A stretch of DNA of 64,000 bases from Amycolatopsis acidicola (GCF_007713735.2 NZ_VMNW02000030.1:1-64000), one strand, 5' to 3'; positions 1-7,992 are shown, counted from the first letter of the stretch. The notes: generated from the sequence alone by a model not told the origin. Made by a program: numbers and translations.

Positions 1-270
1 GCCCGAACCCCAGCCCTCGCCGAACACGACTCCCTCGCCCACCGCCGCATCAACCGCGGACCAGGCACCGGCCGCTACGAGCTCGAACCGCACCATCTGT
101 CCCAGGTGGACGCACTTCCCATCGGCACCCTCGGACTCGCACCTGCTGAAGAACCAGCTCGACGCGATGACCGAGAACGAGTTCGACGAACTGACGGCGG
201 AAGCGACAGGCAACCTCCGGCGCGGGCTGGTGGTCAAGGTCAACCCGGACCCGGACAAGGGCCACCGGGA
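1..270 (+). other. Unassigned left edge, possible relic coding fragment
   Basis: Two overlapping plus-strand frames are open here from the window edge. One reads through a segment at about 140-260 (residues like LLKNQLDAMTENEFDEL) that looks protein-like, with an amphipathic acidic helix. The other reads a different protein-like stretch at about 70-130. This suggests a frameshifted or truncated gene whose start lies outside the window. It runs tail-to-tail into the minus-strand GlsB-like gene. I do not recognise the family and assign no function. Confidence 0.25.
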
Positions 271-513
271 TCAATGCATCAGCTTGCGCCTCTTGCCGAA
301 CAACGCGGCGGCCGCCGAAACACCGAGCATGGCGAGGACGAGCTGGGTGTCGACGTAACCCGCGCCGCGGGCGATCGCCGTGCCCACGAAGGCCGCGACG
401 ATCCCGACGACGATGGTCAGCCACATCGGGATGTTCTGCTTGCCCGGCGCCAGCAGGCGGCCGAGCACCCCGATGACCAGTCCGACGACGAGTGCGCTGA
501 TGATACCGGTTAT
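271..513 (-). CDS. GlsB/YeaQ/YmgE family stress membrane protein
   Basis: Small, very hydrophobic protein of the transglycosylase-associated (GlsB/YeaQ/YmgE) family: three membrane segments with glycine-rich turns (RLLAPGKQ, GIVAAFVGTAIARG) and a basic end (GKRRKLMH). Family members are general-stress proteins of unknown mechanism. The only legal in-frame start is GTG at 466-468, which would remove the first membrane helix. The homologous reading frame continues upstream through ITGIISALVVGL to an ATA codon at 511-513 behind GGGAG/GAGG purine-rich sequence, giving about 80 residues, the usual family length. It follows gvpK by about 30 bases, so it is probably the last gene of the gas vesicle transcript. 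Family call is secure; the start is not. Confidence 0.75.
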   Translation of the reverse strand: MTGIISALVVGLVIGVLGRLLAPGKQNIPMWLTIVVGIVAAFVGTAIARGAGYVDTQLVLAMLGVSAAAALFGKRRKLMH

Positions 514-544
514 GGACCTCGCGACTCCCTTTTTTGGTGTTGTG

Positions 545-832
545 CTACCGGTCCGGCAGCAACGGACCCAGCGGCCCGAGATCGATGTTCAGGTCCTCCG
601 GCGTGACACCGAAGTGGTCGCACAGTTCCCCCATGCGGTCCTCCAGGTGCATCAGCGTCAGGCCGATGGCCTCGATCTGCTCGTCGGACAGGTCGCCGTC
701 GTCCACCCGGCGCAGCGCCTGCTTCTCCATGAGCTGCCGCAGCAGTTCCACGACCGTCAGCACCAGCGTCACCAGGCTGCGCTCGGTGGCTTCGGGATCG
801 ACGTCGAACCGCCGCTTACCGGTGTCACTCAT
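545..832 (-). CDS. gvpK: Gas vesicle protein GvpK
   Basis: Ninety-five residues matching GvpK: FDVDPEATERSLVTLVLTVV, then a LMEKQALRRVDDGDLSDEQIE stretch and an acidic C-terminus ending LGPLLPDR. GvpK is an accessory protein required for gas vesicle assembly in several systems. I chose ATG at 832 (MSDTGKRR) over an upstream in-frame start because the extra 22 residues are out-of-family and lie inside the preceding gene. It overlaps the upstream gvpS-like gene by 8 bases, indicating translational coupling. Confidence 0.9.
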   Translation of the reverse strand: MSDTGKRRFDVDPEATERSLVTLVLTVVELLRQLMEKQALRRVDDGDLSDEQIEAIGLTLMHLEDRMGELCDHFGVTPEDLNIDLGPLGPLLPDR

Positions 833-1016
833 CGGACGGCCGCAACGCGCTGACCGACGACAACAGGGTGCGCAACGAGATGTGCACCAGGTCGACATCG
901 GCGATCGACAGGGTCACTTCACCGCTGACCACGACCCCGCCGGCGAGGACGCGGTCGAGCAGGTCGACCAGTGCTACCGGCTGGTCGGCCACGCGCGCGG
1001 GAACCGGTTCGGTCAT
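825..1016 (-). CDS. gvpS: GvpA-family gas vesicle protein (GvpS-like)
   Basis: A 63-residue copy of the GvpA fold: ALVDLLDRVLAGGVVVSGEV followed by LSIADVDLVHISLRTLLSSV, the same helix-strand-strand-helix core as the structural GvpA. Its position between gvpL and gvpK matches the gvpS slot of Streptomyces clusters, so the symbol rests on synteny. Minor GvpA-like proteins are thought to nucleate or cap the vesicle shell. It overlaps gvpL by 4 bases (ATGA) and gvpK by 8 bases. Confidence 0.8.
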   Translation of the reverse strand: MTEPVPARVADQPVALVDLLDRVLAGGVVVSGEVTLSIADVDLVHISLRTLLSSVSALRPSDE

Positions 1017-1780
1017 GCCTTCTCCAGCGACGCGAACGAATACGGTGGCCACGGGCCGGTGAGCTGCAGGCGGATCGCCGCGTTCTCGTCGTCGCACCGG
1101 GCCACCGCCTCGGCGAAGCCTCGCGCAGCCGAATCCTCCACCAGGTAGGCGGCGTTGAGCAGCATCCGCCCGCCGTGCCCGGCCAGCGCCCGGCTCTGCG
1201 GCGGATGGGTGCGCGCGCCGGCGGCGAGCCCGGTGAGTCTGGTGTGGACGGACAGGACCTGCTCGTGCGCCAGCTCCTCGGCCCGCGTCCGCGACGCCTG
1301 CTCGGCGCGTCGCCGCGCCAGGTAGGCCGTCCCGGCCCCCCGCCGGGACGGAGCCGCGCCGGAGTCCCCGGGCTCCGGTTCCTCGAGGTAGGCTTTCACA
1401 CCCCATTCCGCGCGGCCGGCGACGAACTCCAGGGTGCGCTCGAACTCCGCCCCGCGCAGGTCCAGCACCTCGCGCACCCGGTCGTCGTCGCGGTAGACCG
1501 TGGCGAGGCGGATCGGCACCGCGGGCCCCCGCTCGACCACCGCGCCGATCACCGCGTCGTGCGCCCGGGCCACAGTGGACAGCCAGTCCAGGTCTTCCAG
1601 GTTGCGGTGCAACGGTTCCTCACCGAACGAGTCCATCGGCACGTCCCCGACGACGGCGGCCAGTCCGTGCGCGCCGAGGGTGCGCACCCGCTCACCCGCC
1701 ACGCCGGGCAGCTGAGCGAACACGGCGGGATCCAGTGCGCGCGTCACCGCGTAGAGCCAGATCCCGGTTTCTTCACCCAT
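1013..1780 (-). CDS. gvpL: GvpL/GvpF family gas vesicle protein
   Basis: 255 residues of the GvpL/GvpF family: IWLYAVTRALD at the start, an RLATVYRDDDRVREVL centre, a long charged helix (about residues 148-185) and the family C-terminus LTGPWPPYSFA. GvpF/L proteins bind GvpA and are believed to act at nucleation on the inner face of the shell. It is the second member of this family in the operon (the other is at 2665-3426). It is coupled by an 8-base overlap to the gvpJ-like gene in front. Confidence 0.9.
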   Translation of the reverse strand: MGEETGIWLYAVTRALDPAVFAQLPGVAGERVRTLGAHGLAAVVGDVPMDSFGEEPLHRNLEDLDWLSTVARAHDAVIGAVVERGPAVPIRLATVYRDDDRVREVLDLRGAEFERTLEFVAGRAEWGVKAYLEEPEPGDSGAAPSRRGAGTAYLARRRAEQASRTRAEELAHEQVLSVHTRLTGLAAGARTHPPQSRALAGHGGRMLLNAAYLVEDSAARGFAEAVARCDDENAAIRLQLTGPWPPYSFASLEKA

Positions 1781-2126
1781 GGTGGCCGTCCTCGATCTCC
1801 CGCCGTCCGCCCTCCAGCTCGGCCACCCGCGCCTTCAGCTCGCGGTTCTCCTGCTCCAGCCGGGAGGTGCCGCCGGACAGCCACGGATCGCTTTCCCACC
1901 AGTCGATCCCGACCGCCTTCGCGGTCTCCAGCGACGCGACCACGAGCCGCAGCTTGATGGTGAGCAGCTCGATGTCGAGGAGGTTGACCCGGATGTCGCC
2001 GGCGATGACGACACCCTTGTCCAGCACGCGTTCCAGGATGTCGCCGAGATTGGCGGGCTGGTGGTTGCCGCCGCCCAGCGCCGACACCTGGTTGCCGGAC
2101 GTCGTGGCGGGTTGCTGCTGCGCCAT
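1773..2126 (-). CDS. gvpJ: GvpA-family gas vesicle protein (GvpJ-like)
   Basis: 117 residues. The GvpA core (about 27-72) reads LGDILERVLDKGVVIAGDI and LLDIELLTIKLRLVVASLET, with the WWESDPWL extension typical of GvpJ/GvpM homologues. A C-terminal coiled coil follows (SRLEQENRELKARVAELEGG), probably for interaction with other Gvp proteins. The N-terminus is Gln/Thr-rich and likely disordered. It is separated from gvpO by a single base. Naming as J follows gene order; M or S would be equally defensible on sequence alone. Confidence 0.8.
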   Translation of the reverse strand: MAQQQPATTSGNQVSALGGGNHQPANLGDILERVLDKGVVIAGDIRVNLLDIELLTIKLRLVVASLETAKAVGIDWWESDPWLSGGTSRLEQENRELKARVAELEGGRREIEDGHHG

Positions 2127-2127
2127 G

Positions 2128-2418
2128 TCAGCTCACCCCGCTGCCGGTATCGGCTCTGCCGCGCGCGTACCGCTTCGTGCGGCGGTAGGCGAGCAGGTCG
2201 CCGCCGAAGTCCAGTTCCAGCTCGTACAGCGCCAGCATGTCCGCCGACGACGGGATCCGCCGGTCCTCCAGCACCTCGACCTCGACCAGCCAGCCGTCCT
2301 CGACCGGTTCGACCGAGGTGACCGCCACCGGTTCACTCGTGATGAGGTCGGCGACGTGCGCGAGGGCCCGTGACGCGGCGTCGGACGCCGACATCGCCCG
2401 TTCGTCCTCGTCGGCCAT
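2128..2418 (-). CDS. gvpO: Gas vesicle protein GvpO
   Basis: 96 residues with the GvpO signature: a helical start (AASRALAHVADLI), the two-strand segment DGWLVEVEVLEDRRIP and the terminal ALYELELDFGGDLLAYRRTKRYARG. GvpO is a small accessory protein needed for gas vesicle formation in halophiles and found in all actinobacterial clusters. Here it sits after gvpG rather than in front of gvpA as in Streptomyces, a modest rearrangement. Six bases separate it from gvpG. Confidence 0.9.
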   Translation of the reverse strand: MADEDERAMSASDAASRALAHVADLITSEPVAVTSVEPVEDGWLVEVEVLEDRRIPSSADMLALYELELDFGGDLLAYRRTKRYARGRADTGSGVS

Positions 2419-2424
2419 GGTGCC

Positions 2425-2661
2425 TCACCTCTCCTTCTCGTTCGCTCCCAGCCGCTGCATGACCCGCTGCTGGATCTCGGCCTCCTCCTCCGCGGTGATC
2501 TCCCCCGCCTCACGGGCCCGCTCGGCCCGCTCCAGCTCACGCCGGATCGCGGCCGGATCGGACAGTTCCTCGTCCACGCGCCCCTTGATCAGCTCGGCGA
2601 GGCTGATCACGCCTCGCAGCGGGGCGAACGGCAGGGTGAGGATCCCGGTGAACAGGCCCAT
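2425..2661 (-). CDS. gvpG: Gas vesicle protein GvpG
   Basis: 78 residues. The hydrophobic GvpG opening GLFTGILTLPFAPLRGVISL is followed by a highly charged helix (IRRELERAERAREAGEITAE) ending in a basic tail. GvpG interacts with GvpF/L and GvpA during assembly. The start ATG at 2661 is preceded by GGAGGAG-type ribosome-binding sequence overlapping the end of gvpF. Length and both halves fit the family well. Confidence 0.9.
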   Translation of the reverse strand: MGLFTGILTLPFAPLRGVISLAELIKGRVDEELSDPAAIRRELERAERAREAGEITAEEEAEIQQRVMQRLGANEKER

Positions 2662-2664
2662 GCA

Positions 2665-3426
2665 CTACTCCTCCGGCTGGCGGGTGACGACGAAGTCGTA
2701 GGCCGCGAGCGGGCCGAGCAGGCGCACCTGCGCCCGCCCCTCCCACTCGCGCGCGAGGCGCTCCGCCGCGGCTTCGAGGTCGGCCTGTTTCGCCGTTTCG
2801 GCCAGGCACGCCAGGTGCACCGCGTCCTCGTCGTGCGTCGGCTCGCGCGGGTTGATCCGCACGTCGAGCGGTTCCAGCGCCTCGACCGCCCGCCGGGTGT
2901 CCTCCTCGCGCAGGGCCGCGATGGCCTGCCCGATGCGCTCGCCGAGGGCGATCCGTTCGTTGCGTGTGGCCTCCTCGGGCTTGCCCTGGATCGCGTCGCG
3001 CAGCTGCACCATCTCCGCGTCGCTCTCCAGGACCTCCCGCAAGATCGCGTCCTCGACGTAGCGCGCCTTGAGCACGTACTGCGCCTTGCCCTCCAGCCCG
3101 GCGAGCGCGGCCTCGAAGTCGTCGTGGTAAGGCGCGAGCAGCTCGTCGACGACGGCGTCCTCGTCGGTGACGACGGCGCCGAACCGCAGCGGCAGCACGG
3201 GAACCTCCGCCGCCGCGGCGTCGAGGAGCGCCGCGTGCGCGGTCAGGTCCTCGGGCTTGCCGATCGCGTCGGCGGTGCCGATGTGGCTGACCAGCGCGGC
3301 GATCTTCTCGTGCCGCACCGCCTCGACCCGCGCGGGCGGATCGCCGATGCCGCGAGCCTCCGGGTCGGTCTCCACGTCGGCGGGCAGGATCCCGTAGACG
3401 TAGACAGCCGTGTCCTGCTCCGCCAT
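2665..3426 (-). CDS. gvpF: GvpL/GvpF family gas vesicle protein (GvpF)
   Basis: 253 residues of the GvpF/L family, starting VYVYGILPADVE and ending VRLLGPLAAYDFV, the conserved beta-strand pair of the C-terminal domain. The middle contains the EVPVLPLRFGAVVTDEDAV strand-turn shared by GvpF proteins. GvpF contacts GvpA and is thought to seed vesicle growth. ATG 3424-3426 is one base from the gvpA stop and has a strong purine-rich site, so I reject the longer in-frame start at 3639 that would run through gvpA. Confidence 0.9.
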   Translation of the reverse strand: MAEQDTAVYVYGILPADVETDPEARGIGDPPARVEAVRHEKIAALVSHIGTADAIGKPEDLTAHAALLDAAAAEVPVLPLRFGAVVTDEDAVVDELLAPYHDDFEAALAGLEGKAQYVLKARYVEDAILREVLESDAEMVQLRDAIQGKPEEATRNERIALGERIGQAIAALREEDTRRAVEALEPLDVRINPREPTHDEDAVHLACLAETAKQADLEAAAERLAREWEGRAQVRLLGPLAAYDFVVTRQPEE

Positions 3427-3427
3427 G

Positions 3428-3817
3428 TCAGTTCCTCCTCCGGCCGGCCCGGTCGTGTTCCTCGTCCTCGCCGAACAGGTCCTTGAGCTTGTCGCCCGCG
3501 GCTTCGAGCGCTCCCTTCGTCTTGGCCTTCGACCCGCCGCTGGCGACGCCCTCCACGAGGTCGGGCAGGCCCTTCTGCTCGGTGCCGGAGATGTCGAGCC
3601 GGTTGACGGCCTCGGCGAACCGCAGGTAGGTGTCCACACTGGCCACCACCACGCGGGCGTCGATGGTCAGCAGCTCGATCCCGACCAGCGAGACGCGCAC
3701 GTAGGCGTCGATGACGAGTCCCTTGTCGAGGATCGTGTCGATCACGTCGGCCAGGCTGCTCGACGACGGACGGTCGAGACCGCCGCCGCCCCCCGCCGGT
3801 TGCACCGCTGTGGTCAT
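3428..3817 (-). CDS. gvpA: Gas vesicle structural protein GvpA
   Basis: Main shell protein. The core at about residues 19-75 is close to consensus GvpA: SSSSLADVIDTILDKGLVID, then VRVSLVGIELLTIDARVVVA and SVDTYLRFAEAVNRLDI. Bacterial GvpA is usually about 70 residues; this one has a glycine-rich leader and a roughly 50-residue hydrophilic tail (GSKAKTKGALEAAGDKLKDL, then acidic and basic residues). It is the only copy in the window with the full consensus, so it should form the ribbed wall. It overlaps the upstream SRPBCC gene by 4 bases. Confidence 0.9.
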   Translation of the reverse strand: MTTAVQPAGGGGGLDRPSSSSLADVIDTILDKGLVIDAYVRVSLVGIELLTIDARVVVASVDTYLRFAEAVNRLDISGTEQKGLPDLVEGVASGGSKAKTKGALEAAGDKLKDLFGEDEEHDRAGRRRN

Positions 3818-4803
3818 CGGCTGCTCCCTCGCGCTCTGCCCGCGCTCGCCCGGGACCGTCCCCGGCGTTGTGGGCGTTCTTCTTCGGGTTCTTCCTCTTC
3901 CGGCTCTTCCTCGGCTTCTTCCTCTTCCGGCTCCTCGTCGCCGGCTTCGGCGACCTCGCCGTCGTGGATCTCGCCGCGCCAGCCCTCGATCTCGTCGGGG
4001 TGCAGGAGCACCTCGGTCATCACGTAGCGGCCGAAGTGCTTGAGCTCGAGCCGCACGCGGCGCCCCTGGGCGCGCCAGAGGTTGCCGGTGCGCTCGAACA
4101 GCCCCTGCGGGTGGTACTCCAGCACGAGGACGACGCGGGTCAGGTTCGGCGCGAGCTCGTGGAACGTCACGGCGCCGTCGACGTGCCCCTTGGCGCCCTC
4201 CGAGCGCCACACGATGTGCTCGCCGGGCACCTGGTCCACGATCGTCGCCTCCCAGCTGCGGTGCGACCAGAAGATCTGCGCCTTCCACGTCAGCTTCTCG
4301 TCGCTGACCTGGTCGACGTACTCGACCTTCTTCATGAAGCGCGGGAACTCGGTGAAGCGGGTCCACGCGTCGTACACGAGGTCCGGCGGCGCGCCGATGT
4401 CGATGTGCTCGACGATGTTGGTGACCTTGATCTTGTCACCACCACCGCCGCCGCCCCCACCGCCGACCGCGTCCTTCACCTTGTCCAGCACGCCGGTCAG
4501 GCCGCCCTTGACCGCACCCAGCGCGGCCTTGCCCTTGACGCTGGGCTTACCGCCGGTGACGGCCTCCAGCAGACCACCACCGCCGCCCTCGGCGTAGTCG
4601 GTGAGACGGCCCGAGGTCGCGGTGATCTTCTTGGTGAGCGAGGTGGTCGCGCGCCCGGCGACCGCGGTGCCGAGCTTGCGCAGCGCGGCGGTCAGGTCAC
4701 CCCCGGGCGCCACCTTCGCGACGGTCCCGGTGGCCTTCGACGCGGTGTCGCCGACGGTGTCCTTGGCCTTGCCGGCGACCTTGCCTGCTGCCCTGGTGGC
4801 CAT
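3814..4803 (-). CDS. Gas-vesicle-associated SRPBCC (START-like) protein with charged tail
   Basis: 329 residues. Residues 1-110 are helical and Ala/Lys/Thr-rich with a poly-glycine linker (nine or more Gly near residue 115). About 125-270 is an SRPBCC/polyketide-cyclase fold (VEHIDIGAPPDLVYDAWTRF, TEFPRFMKKVEYV, TWKAQIFWSHRSWEATIVDQ). The end is an alternating Glu/Pro run followed by an Arg/Ser-rich basic tail. SRPBCC genes occur beside gvp genes in other actinomycetes, but the role is unknown; a hydrophobic-ligand or chaperone function is a guess. ATG 4803 chosen over the adjacent GTG. It is 4 bases overlapped with gvpA and 6 bases from the gene in front. Confidence 0.75.
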   Translation of the reverse strand: MATRAAGKVAGKAKDTVGDTASKATGTVAKVAPGGDLTAALRKLGTAVAGRATTSLTKKITATSGRLTDYAEGGGGGLLEAVTGGKPSVKGKAALGAVKGGLTGVLDKVKDAVGGGGGGGGGDKIKVTNIVEHIDIGAPPDLVYDAWTRFTEFPRFMKKVEYVDQVSDEKLTWKAQIFWSHRSWEATIVDQVPGEHIVWRSEGAKGHVDGAVTFHELAPNLTRVVLVLEYHPQGLFERTGNLWRAQGRRVRLELKHFGRYVMTEVLLHPDEIEGWRGEIHDGEVAEAGDEEPEEEEAEEEPEEEEPEEERPQRRGRSRASAGRARGSSR

Positions 4804-4809
4804 CACCGC

Positions 4810-5397
4810 TCACCTCCGCGCGCGCCGGACCGGCGTGCGTCCGGACGAGGAACGGGAACGGCGGGCGCGGGGTGGCGGGGACTCCTCCTCGGGCTCCTCG
4901 GGCTCTTCGGACTCCTCGGATTCCTCCTCGGACTCGGCGGCCGCGCGACGGCGGCCACCCCCGCGGGCGGGCTTGCGGCGGCGTGGAGGTTCTTCCTCTT
5001 CCTCCTCGGGCTCGGCCTCGGCGGGCTGCTCCTCTTCCGCGTACTCCTCGGCGTCCTCGCCTTCATCGCTGTCCTGCTCGGCGTCGCGCTTCTTGGTGCG
5101 CAACGGCCCGCCCTCCTGCAACCGGTCACTCAGCGATTCGATCCGGCTGCTCGCCGCGGTCACCGCCGCCGCCTTCGCCGCGCCCATCAGCTCGTCACGG
5201 GCGAGATCGGTGATCCGGCTCAGCTCCGGCGACGAACCGAGCTGGCTCAGTCCGCTCTGGAGCAGTTTCCCGGGTGAGAGATTCGCCTTCCCGGTCGCCC
5301 CGGCCGCCGCGATCATCAACGCCAGCCGCATTTTCTTGGTGCGTCCCAGCGCGTATCCCGCGCCCACCGCGAGTGCGACGCGTGCCCCTGCCTTCAT
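4810..5397 (-). CDS. Gas vesicle operon first gene, charged low-complexity protein
   Basis: 195 residues and first gene of the gvp transcript. The N-terminus (about 1-60) is hydrophobic/basic (RVALAVGAGYALGRTKKMRL) and could associate with membrane or shell. From about residue 105 it is almost pure low complexity: long acidic Glu/Ser runs alternating with Arg-rich patches and an RRSRSSSGRTPVRRARR end. Similar proteins head gvp clusters in related actinomycetes (GvpT-like), but I know no function. Its tail composition closely resembles the tail of the adjacent SRPBCC protein, suggesting they interact or were built by the same repeat expansion. Confidence 0.65.
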   Translation of the reverse strand: MKAGARVALAVGAGYALGRTKKMRLALMIAAAGATGKANLSPGKLLQSGLSQLGSSPELSRITDLARDELMGAAKAAAVTAASSRIESLSDRLQEGGPLRTKKRDAEQDSDEGEDAEEYAEEEQPAEAEPEEEEEEPPRRRKPARGGGRRRAAAESEEESEESEEPEEPEEESPPPRARRSRSSSGRTPVRRARR

Positions 5398-5497
5398 CTC
5401 CGTTTTCCTCCTGACTCAGGCGATTGGCGAGTTCACAACCCACGCGCCACCCCCCGGCGTCTCGGGGCGGGCAGGATGCGTTCTTGCCCGATCGAGC

Positions 5498-5521
5498 TAC
5501 CCCGTGGGGTGGGCACAAAAC
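5498..5521 (-). promoter_or_regulatory. General-stress-sigma-like promoter of the gvp operon
   Basis: On the minus strand the sequence reads GTTT (5518-5521), a 15-base spacer, then GGGTA (5498-5502), about 100 bases before the first gene. This fits the actinobacterial SigB/SigH-type consensus GTTT-N14-16-GGGTA. Streptomyces gas vesicle genes are reported to respond to SigB and osmotic stress, and a stress membrane protein gene ends this operon. It is a motif match by eye; no transcript data. Confidence 0.55.
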
Positions 5522-5616
5522 TGGCGCAGCGACACGAAAATCGCATTCCTGAACAGAGAGAAAATGAAGATCTACTAACTGAACGGCATATTACTACTGA
5601 CGCGTCGTCACGCTGT

Positions 5617-6114
5617 TCAAGGTGAGCACCAGGAAAGACGGCCCTGCCGCACCGGGAAACTGTTGCGCACCGCCCGTGCGTGGGCGCCCAGGAACGCCGC
5701 GCCGCCGATGTCGGTGATGGCCAGGTGGAAGTCCCGGCTCTGCTCGCCCAGCGTCTCGTAGCGGCCCGCCTTCTCGTCGGCCACCATCCGCTCGTGGATC
5801 GCCCGCAGGCGGTCCAGTTCCTCCGCCGTGACACGGGAAGCCGCGAGCCGGGCACCCAGCCCTTCCACGACCGCCCGCAGGTTGTAGTACTCGACGAGCG
5901 CGTCGGCCGACAGGTCGATCACGGTCGCGCCGTGGTTCTGCTCGTAGCGGATCAGGCGGTCGTTCTCCAGGCGCCGCAGGGCTTCGCGCACCGGCGTGAT
6001 GGACACCCCGAGCCGCTTGGCGATCTCGGTGGCCCGCAGCGGGGTGCCGCCGGAGATGCGGGCGTTGCGCGGATCGTCGAGCAGCGAGGCGTAGACGTAG
6101 TCCGCCTTGCTCAA
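5617..6114 (-). pseudogene. Truncated GntR/FCD-family regulator
   Basis: The winged-helix DNA-binding half is intact (SKADYVYASL, TEIAKRLGVSITPVREALRR, LENDRLIRYEQNHGATV) and the FCD effector domain begins normally (YYNLRAVVEGLGARLA, FHLAITDIGGAAFL). It stops at residue 165 after RNSFPVRQGRLSWCSP, where family members run to about 210-230. The last FCD helices and their metal-binding His are missing. The start is TTG at 6112-6114. The break point lies in AT-richer sequence next to the gvp promoter, so the 3' end was probably removed by a deletion. A truncated repressor could still be made, but I treat it as non-functional. Confidence 0.65.
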
Positions 6115-6229
6115 TTGGCGTTCTCAGCTGCGGAACCAGGTACGGGACGCGCTTCTCGATGACCAGCATTCGCGCCGACGCAGCACCAGCCGATATTCGC
6201 AGATGGGACACCGTTTCGCCGTTGTGCAT

Positions 6230-6799
6230 CCTGCTAGAGCCGCCCCCGGACTCTCACAAGAACCACAATGGCTGAGACCTGTTGATTCAGGACAGTAGCT
6301 TGTAGACGCTCCGACGTGTTCTCTCCGGCGTCGGGGCGCACTCGGTCAGTGACAGCAGGTTTCTGCCACCGATTTGATCTTGAGGGGTGCGTCGCTCGGC
6401 GCGTGGTGAACCTGCCCGGTCGACTGCGCCAGGGCGAACAGGTGGTTGAGCGACTCGCCCGGCACGCAAGCAGATCGGGCCCCAGTTGATCGGGTGGAAC
6501 CTGAGTGGCTTGTGTCGCCTGTCGGATGTCCGCTGCGCGTTGCAGGGTGTCAGAGTTCATCGCCGATCCAGCCCTACCTACTGCGGCATGTCGTTGGAAT
6601 TGAGGCGGCCGGACGGCAATCCGAATCCTGCCCCGCTGAAGCTGCACCGAACCGCAGCAGCGGCCACGGGCAACCCCGGCCGAAAAACCAAACAGGACAA
6701 CGGCCATCTCTTCTCTCCCCGGCACCGCAGGGCAACGGCAATTTCGACATACAGCCCGGCAGTGACGATATTGACGCGCATTCGGCGGCGTCAGCGGGC
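6230..6799. other. Intergenic remnant without recognisable gene
   Basis: No frame here gives a convincing domain, and the overlapping open frames are typical shadows of GC-rich DNA. It lies between the truncated GntR gene and the excisionase/integrase relics and most likely belongs to the same decayed element. Confidence 0.4.
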
Positions 6800-6985
6800 T
6801 CTGGGGCGTGTGTTGCTGACCCCGGCGCAGGCCGCCGATCTGTTGCAGGTGCGGGAGTCCTGGCTGCGGCGGCGCGCCGGTCGGCGGGAGGTGCCGTGCA
6901 CGTTCCTGGGCAAGCATCTTCGCTTCTCCCCCAAGGACGTTCAGCAGATCGCCGACGCCGGTGCGCGCGGTGGGGCGTGGGCGAA
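6800..6985 (+). pseudogene. Excisionase-type helix-turn-helix relic
   Basis: In one frame the translation gives a helix-turn-helix excisionase pattern: LLTPAQAADLLQVRESWLRR, then RREVPCTFLGKHLRFSPKDV and QQIADAG. This is the usual xis/MerR-like DNA-binding domain encoded just before integrase in actinomycete integrative elements. No good start codon or ribosome site precedes it in frame, and the upstream part is not protein-like, so I read it as a relic. It is followed directly by a broken integrase. Confidence 0.6.
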
Positions 6986-7077
6986 GGGCGCGTCGTGGGT
7001 GAACACAGTTGGCTGGCCCTCTTCCGGTACTCGAGCGTGGATACCCCCATGCCCGAAAACCGGGCGAACATCCCCGA

Positions 7078-7992
7078 CGAGAGAAGGGTTTCGCCAGACC
7101 GGGCCGCGGACGTCGAGTCCGACATGCGCCGCGGCCTCTGGTCAACCCAAAGCTGGCACGCACCAGTATCGACGAGTGGATTCGCAAATGGACAGACGCC
7201 CACCACGTCTCCGACGTGACCTGGTCCACTTACGACTCCCACATCCTGCCCCGATGGAGCGGCACCGAACTCGGCGTGGTCGAACGGATCCAGGTGAAGG
7301 GCTGGGTCAACAAGACACTGCGCACCAAGCTGGCGGACAACAGCATCAAGGACGTGCTGGACGACGCGCTGATGGCGATCACCGCCGCCTACACCGGACT
7401 CCGGTGGGGAGAACTCGCCGGGCTGCAATGGATCCGCACCCACCTCGATAACGACCCGCGCATCGAAATCGACCCCGACTTCGGTGCCCTGCACGAGGTC
7501 CGGGGCCGGCTGACGCTGGGGACACCGAAGACACCGGCCAGTGTCCGCACGGTGGACCTGCCGCCATTCCTCAATGGACTCTTATCAGACCATCACGACC
7601 GGAATCCCGGAACAAAATTTGTGTTCGCCGGGCGCGACGGCAGGCTGCACCGGCGCTCGAACTTCCGGCAACGTTCCTGGGTTCCCGCCCTCGTGGGCGA
7701 CGAAGCCCTCGGCTGGGCACCCATCCACCCCGGCATGCGCTTCCATGACCTACGTCACACGCAACAAAACCTGGCTCATCGAAGACCACGGCCGCTTTCA
7801 CCGCAGCGGCTCGGACACGAACGTCGTGACACGGCTGACACCTACAGACACGTCACACGCGCCATGATCGCCGTGCTGGAGCTTTTCGGGAGCTGGAACT
7901 GGGATCTGCCCCCAGCGACCCCCGCGCACGATCGGGTACGGCGGCCCGAACGACGGCATAAAAACGGCCCTACGCTGGTTATCCAGACGTAG
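7078..7992 (+). pseudogene. Decayed tyrosine recombinase (integrase)
   Basis: Recognisable tyrosine integrase pieces: RAADVESDMRRGLW (one frame), then SIDEWIRKWTDAHHVSDVTW (another), TAAYTGLRWGELAGLQW with the catalytic Arg, HDLRHT with the second catalytic box, and RLGHERRDTADTYRHV with the catalytic Tyr. The roughly 70-residue segment between LADNSIKDVL and LMAITAAYTG is deleted. Around 7750-7810 the box II helix (NKTWLIEDH) is only readable in the +1 frame, so there is a frameshift pair. The frame ends 12 bases before the 3' end of tRNA-Val, the classical position for an integrase whose element targets that tRNA. Confidence 0.75.

Noticed and set aside
4430..4480. Simple-sequence ACC/GCC run as a regulatory repeat
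   Set aside because: It is the poly-glycine linker of the SRPBCC protein, in frame and explained by coding.
6446..7219. 257-codon frame over the excisionase/integrase relics as an intact new protein
   Set aside because: It only catches a short integrase fragment near its end; the rest is out-of-frame translation of xis and spacer sequence.
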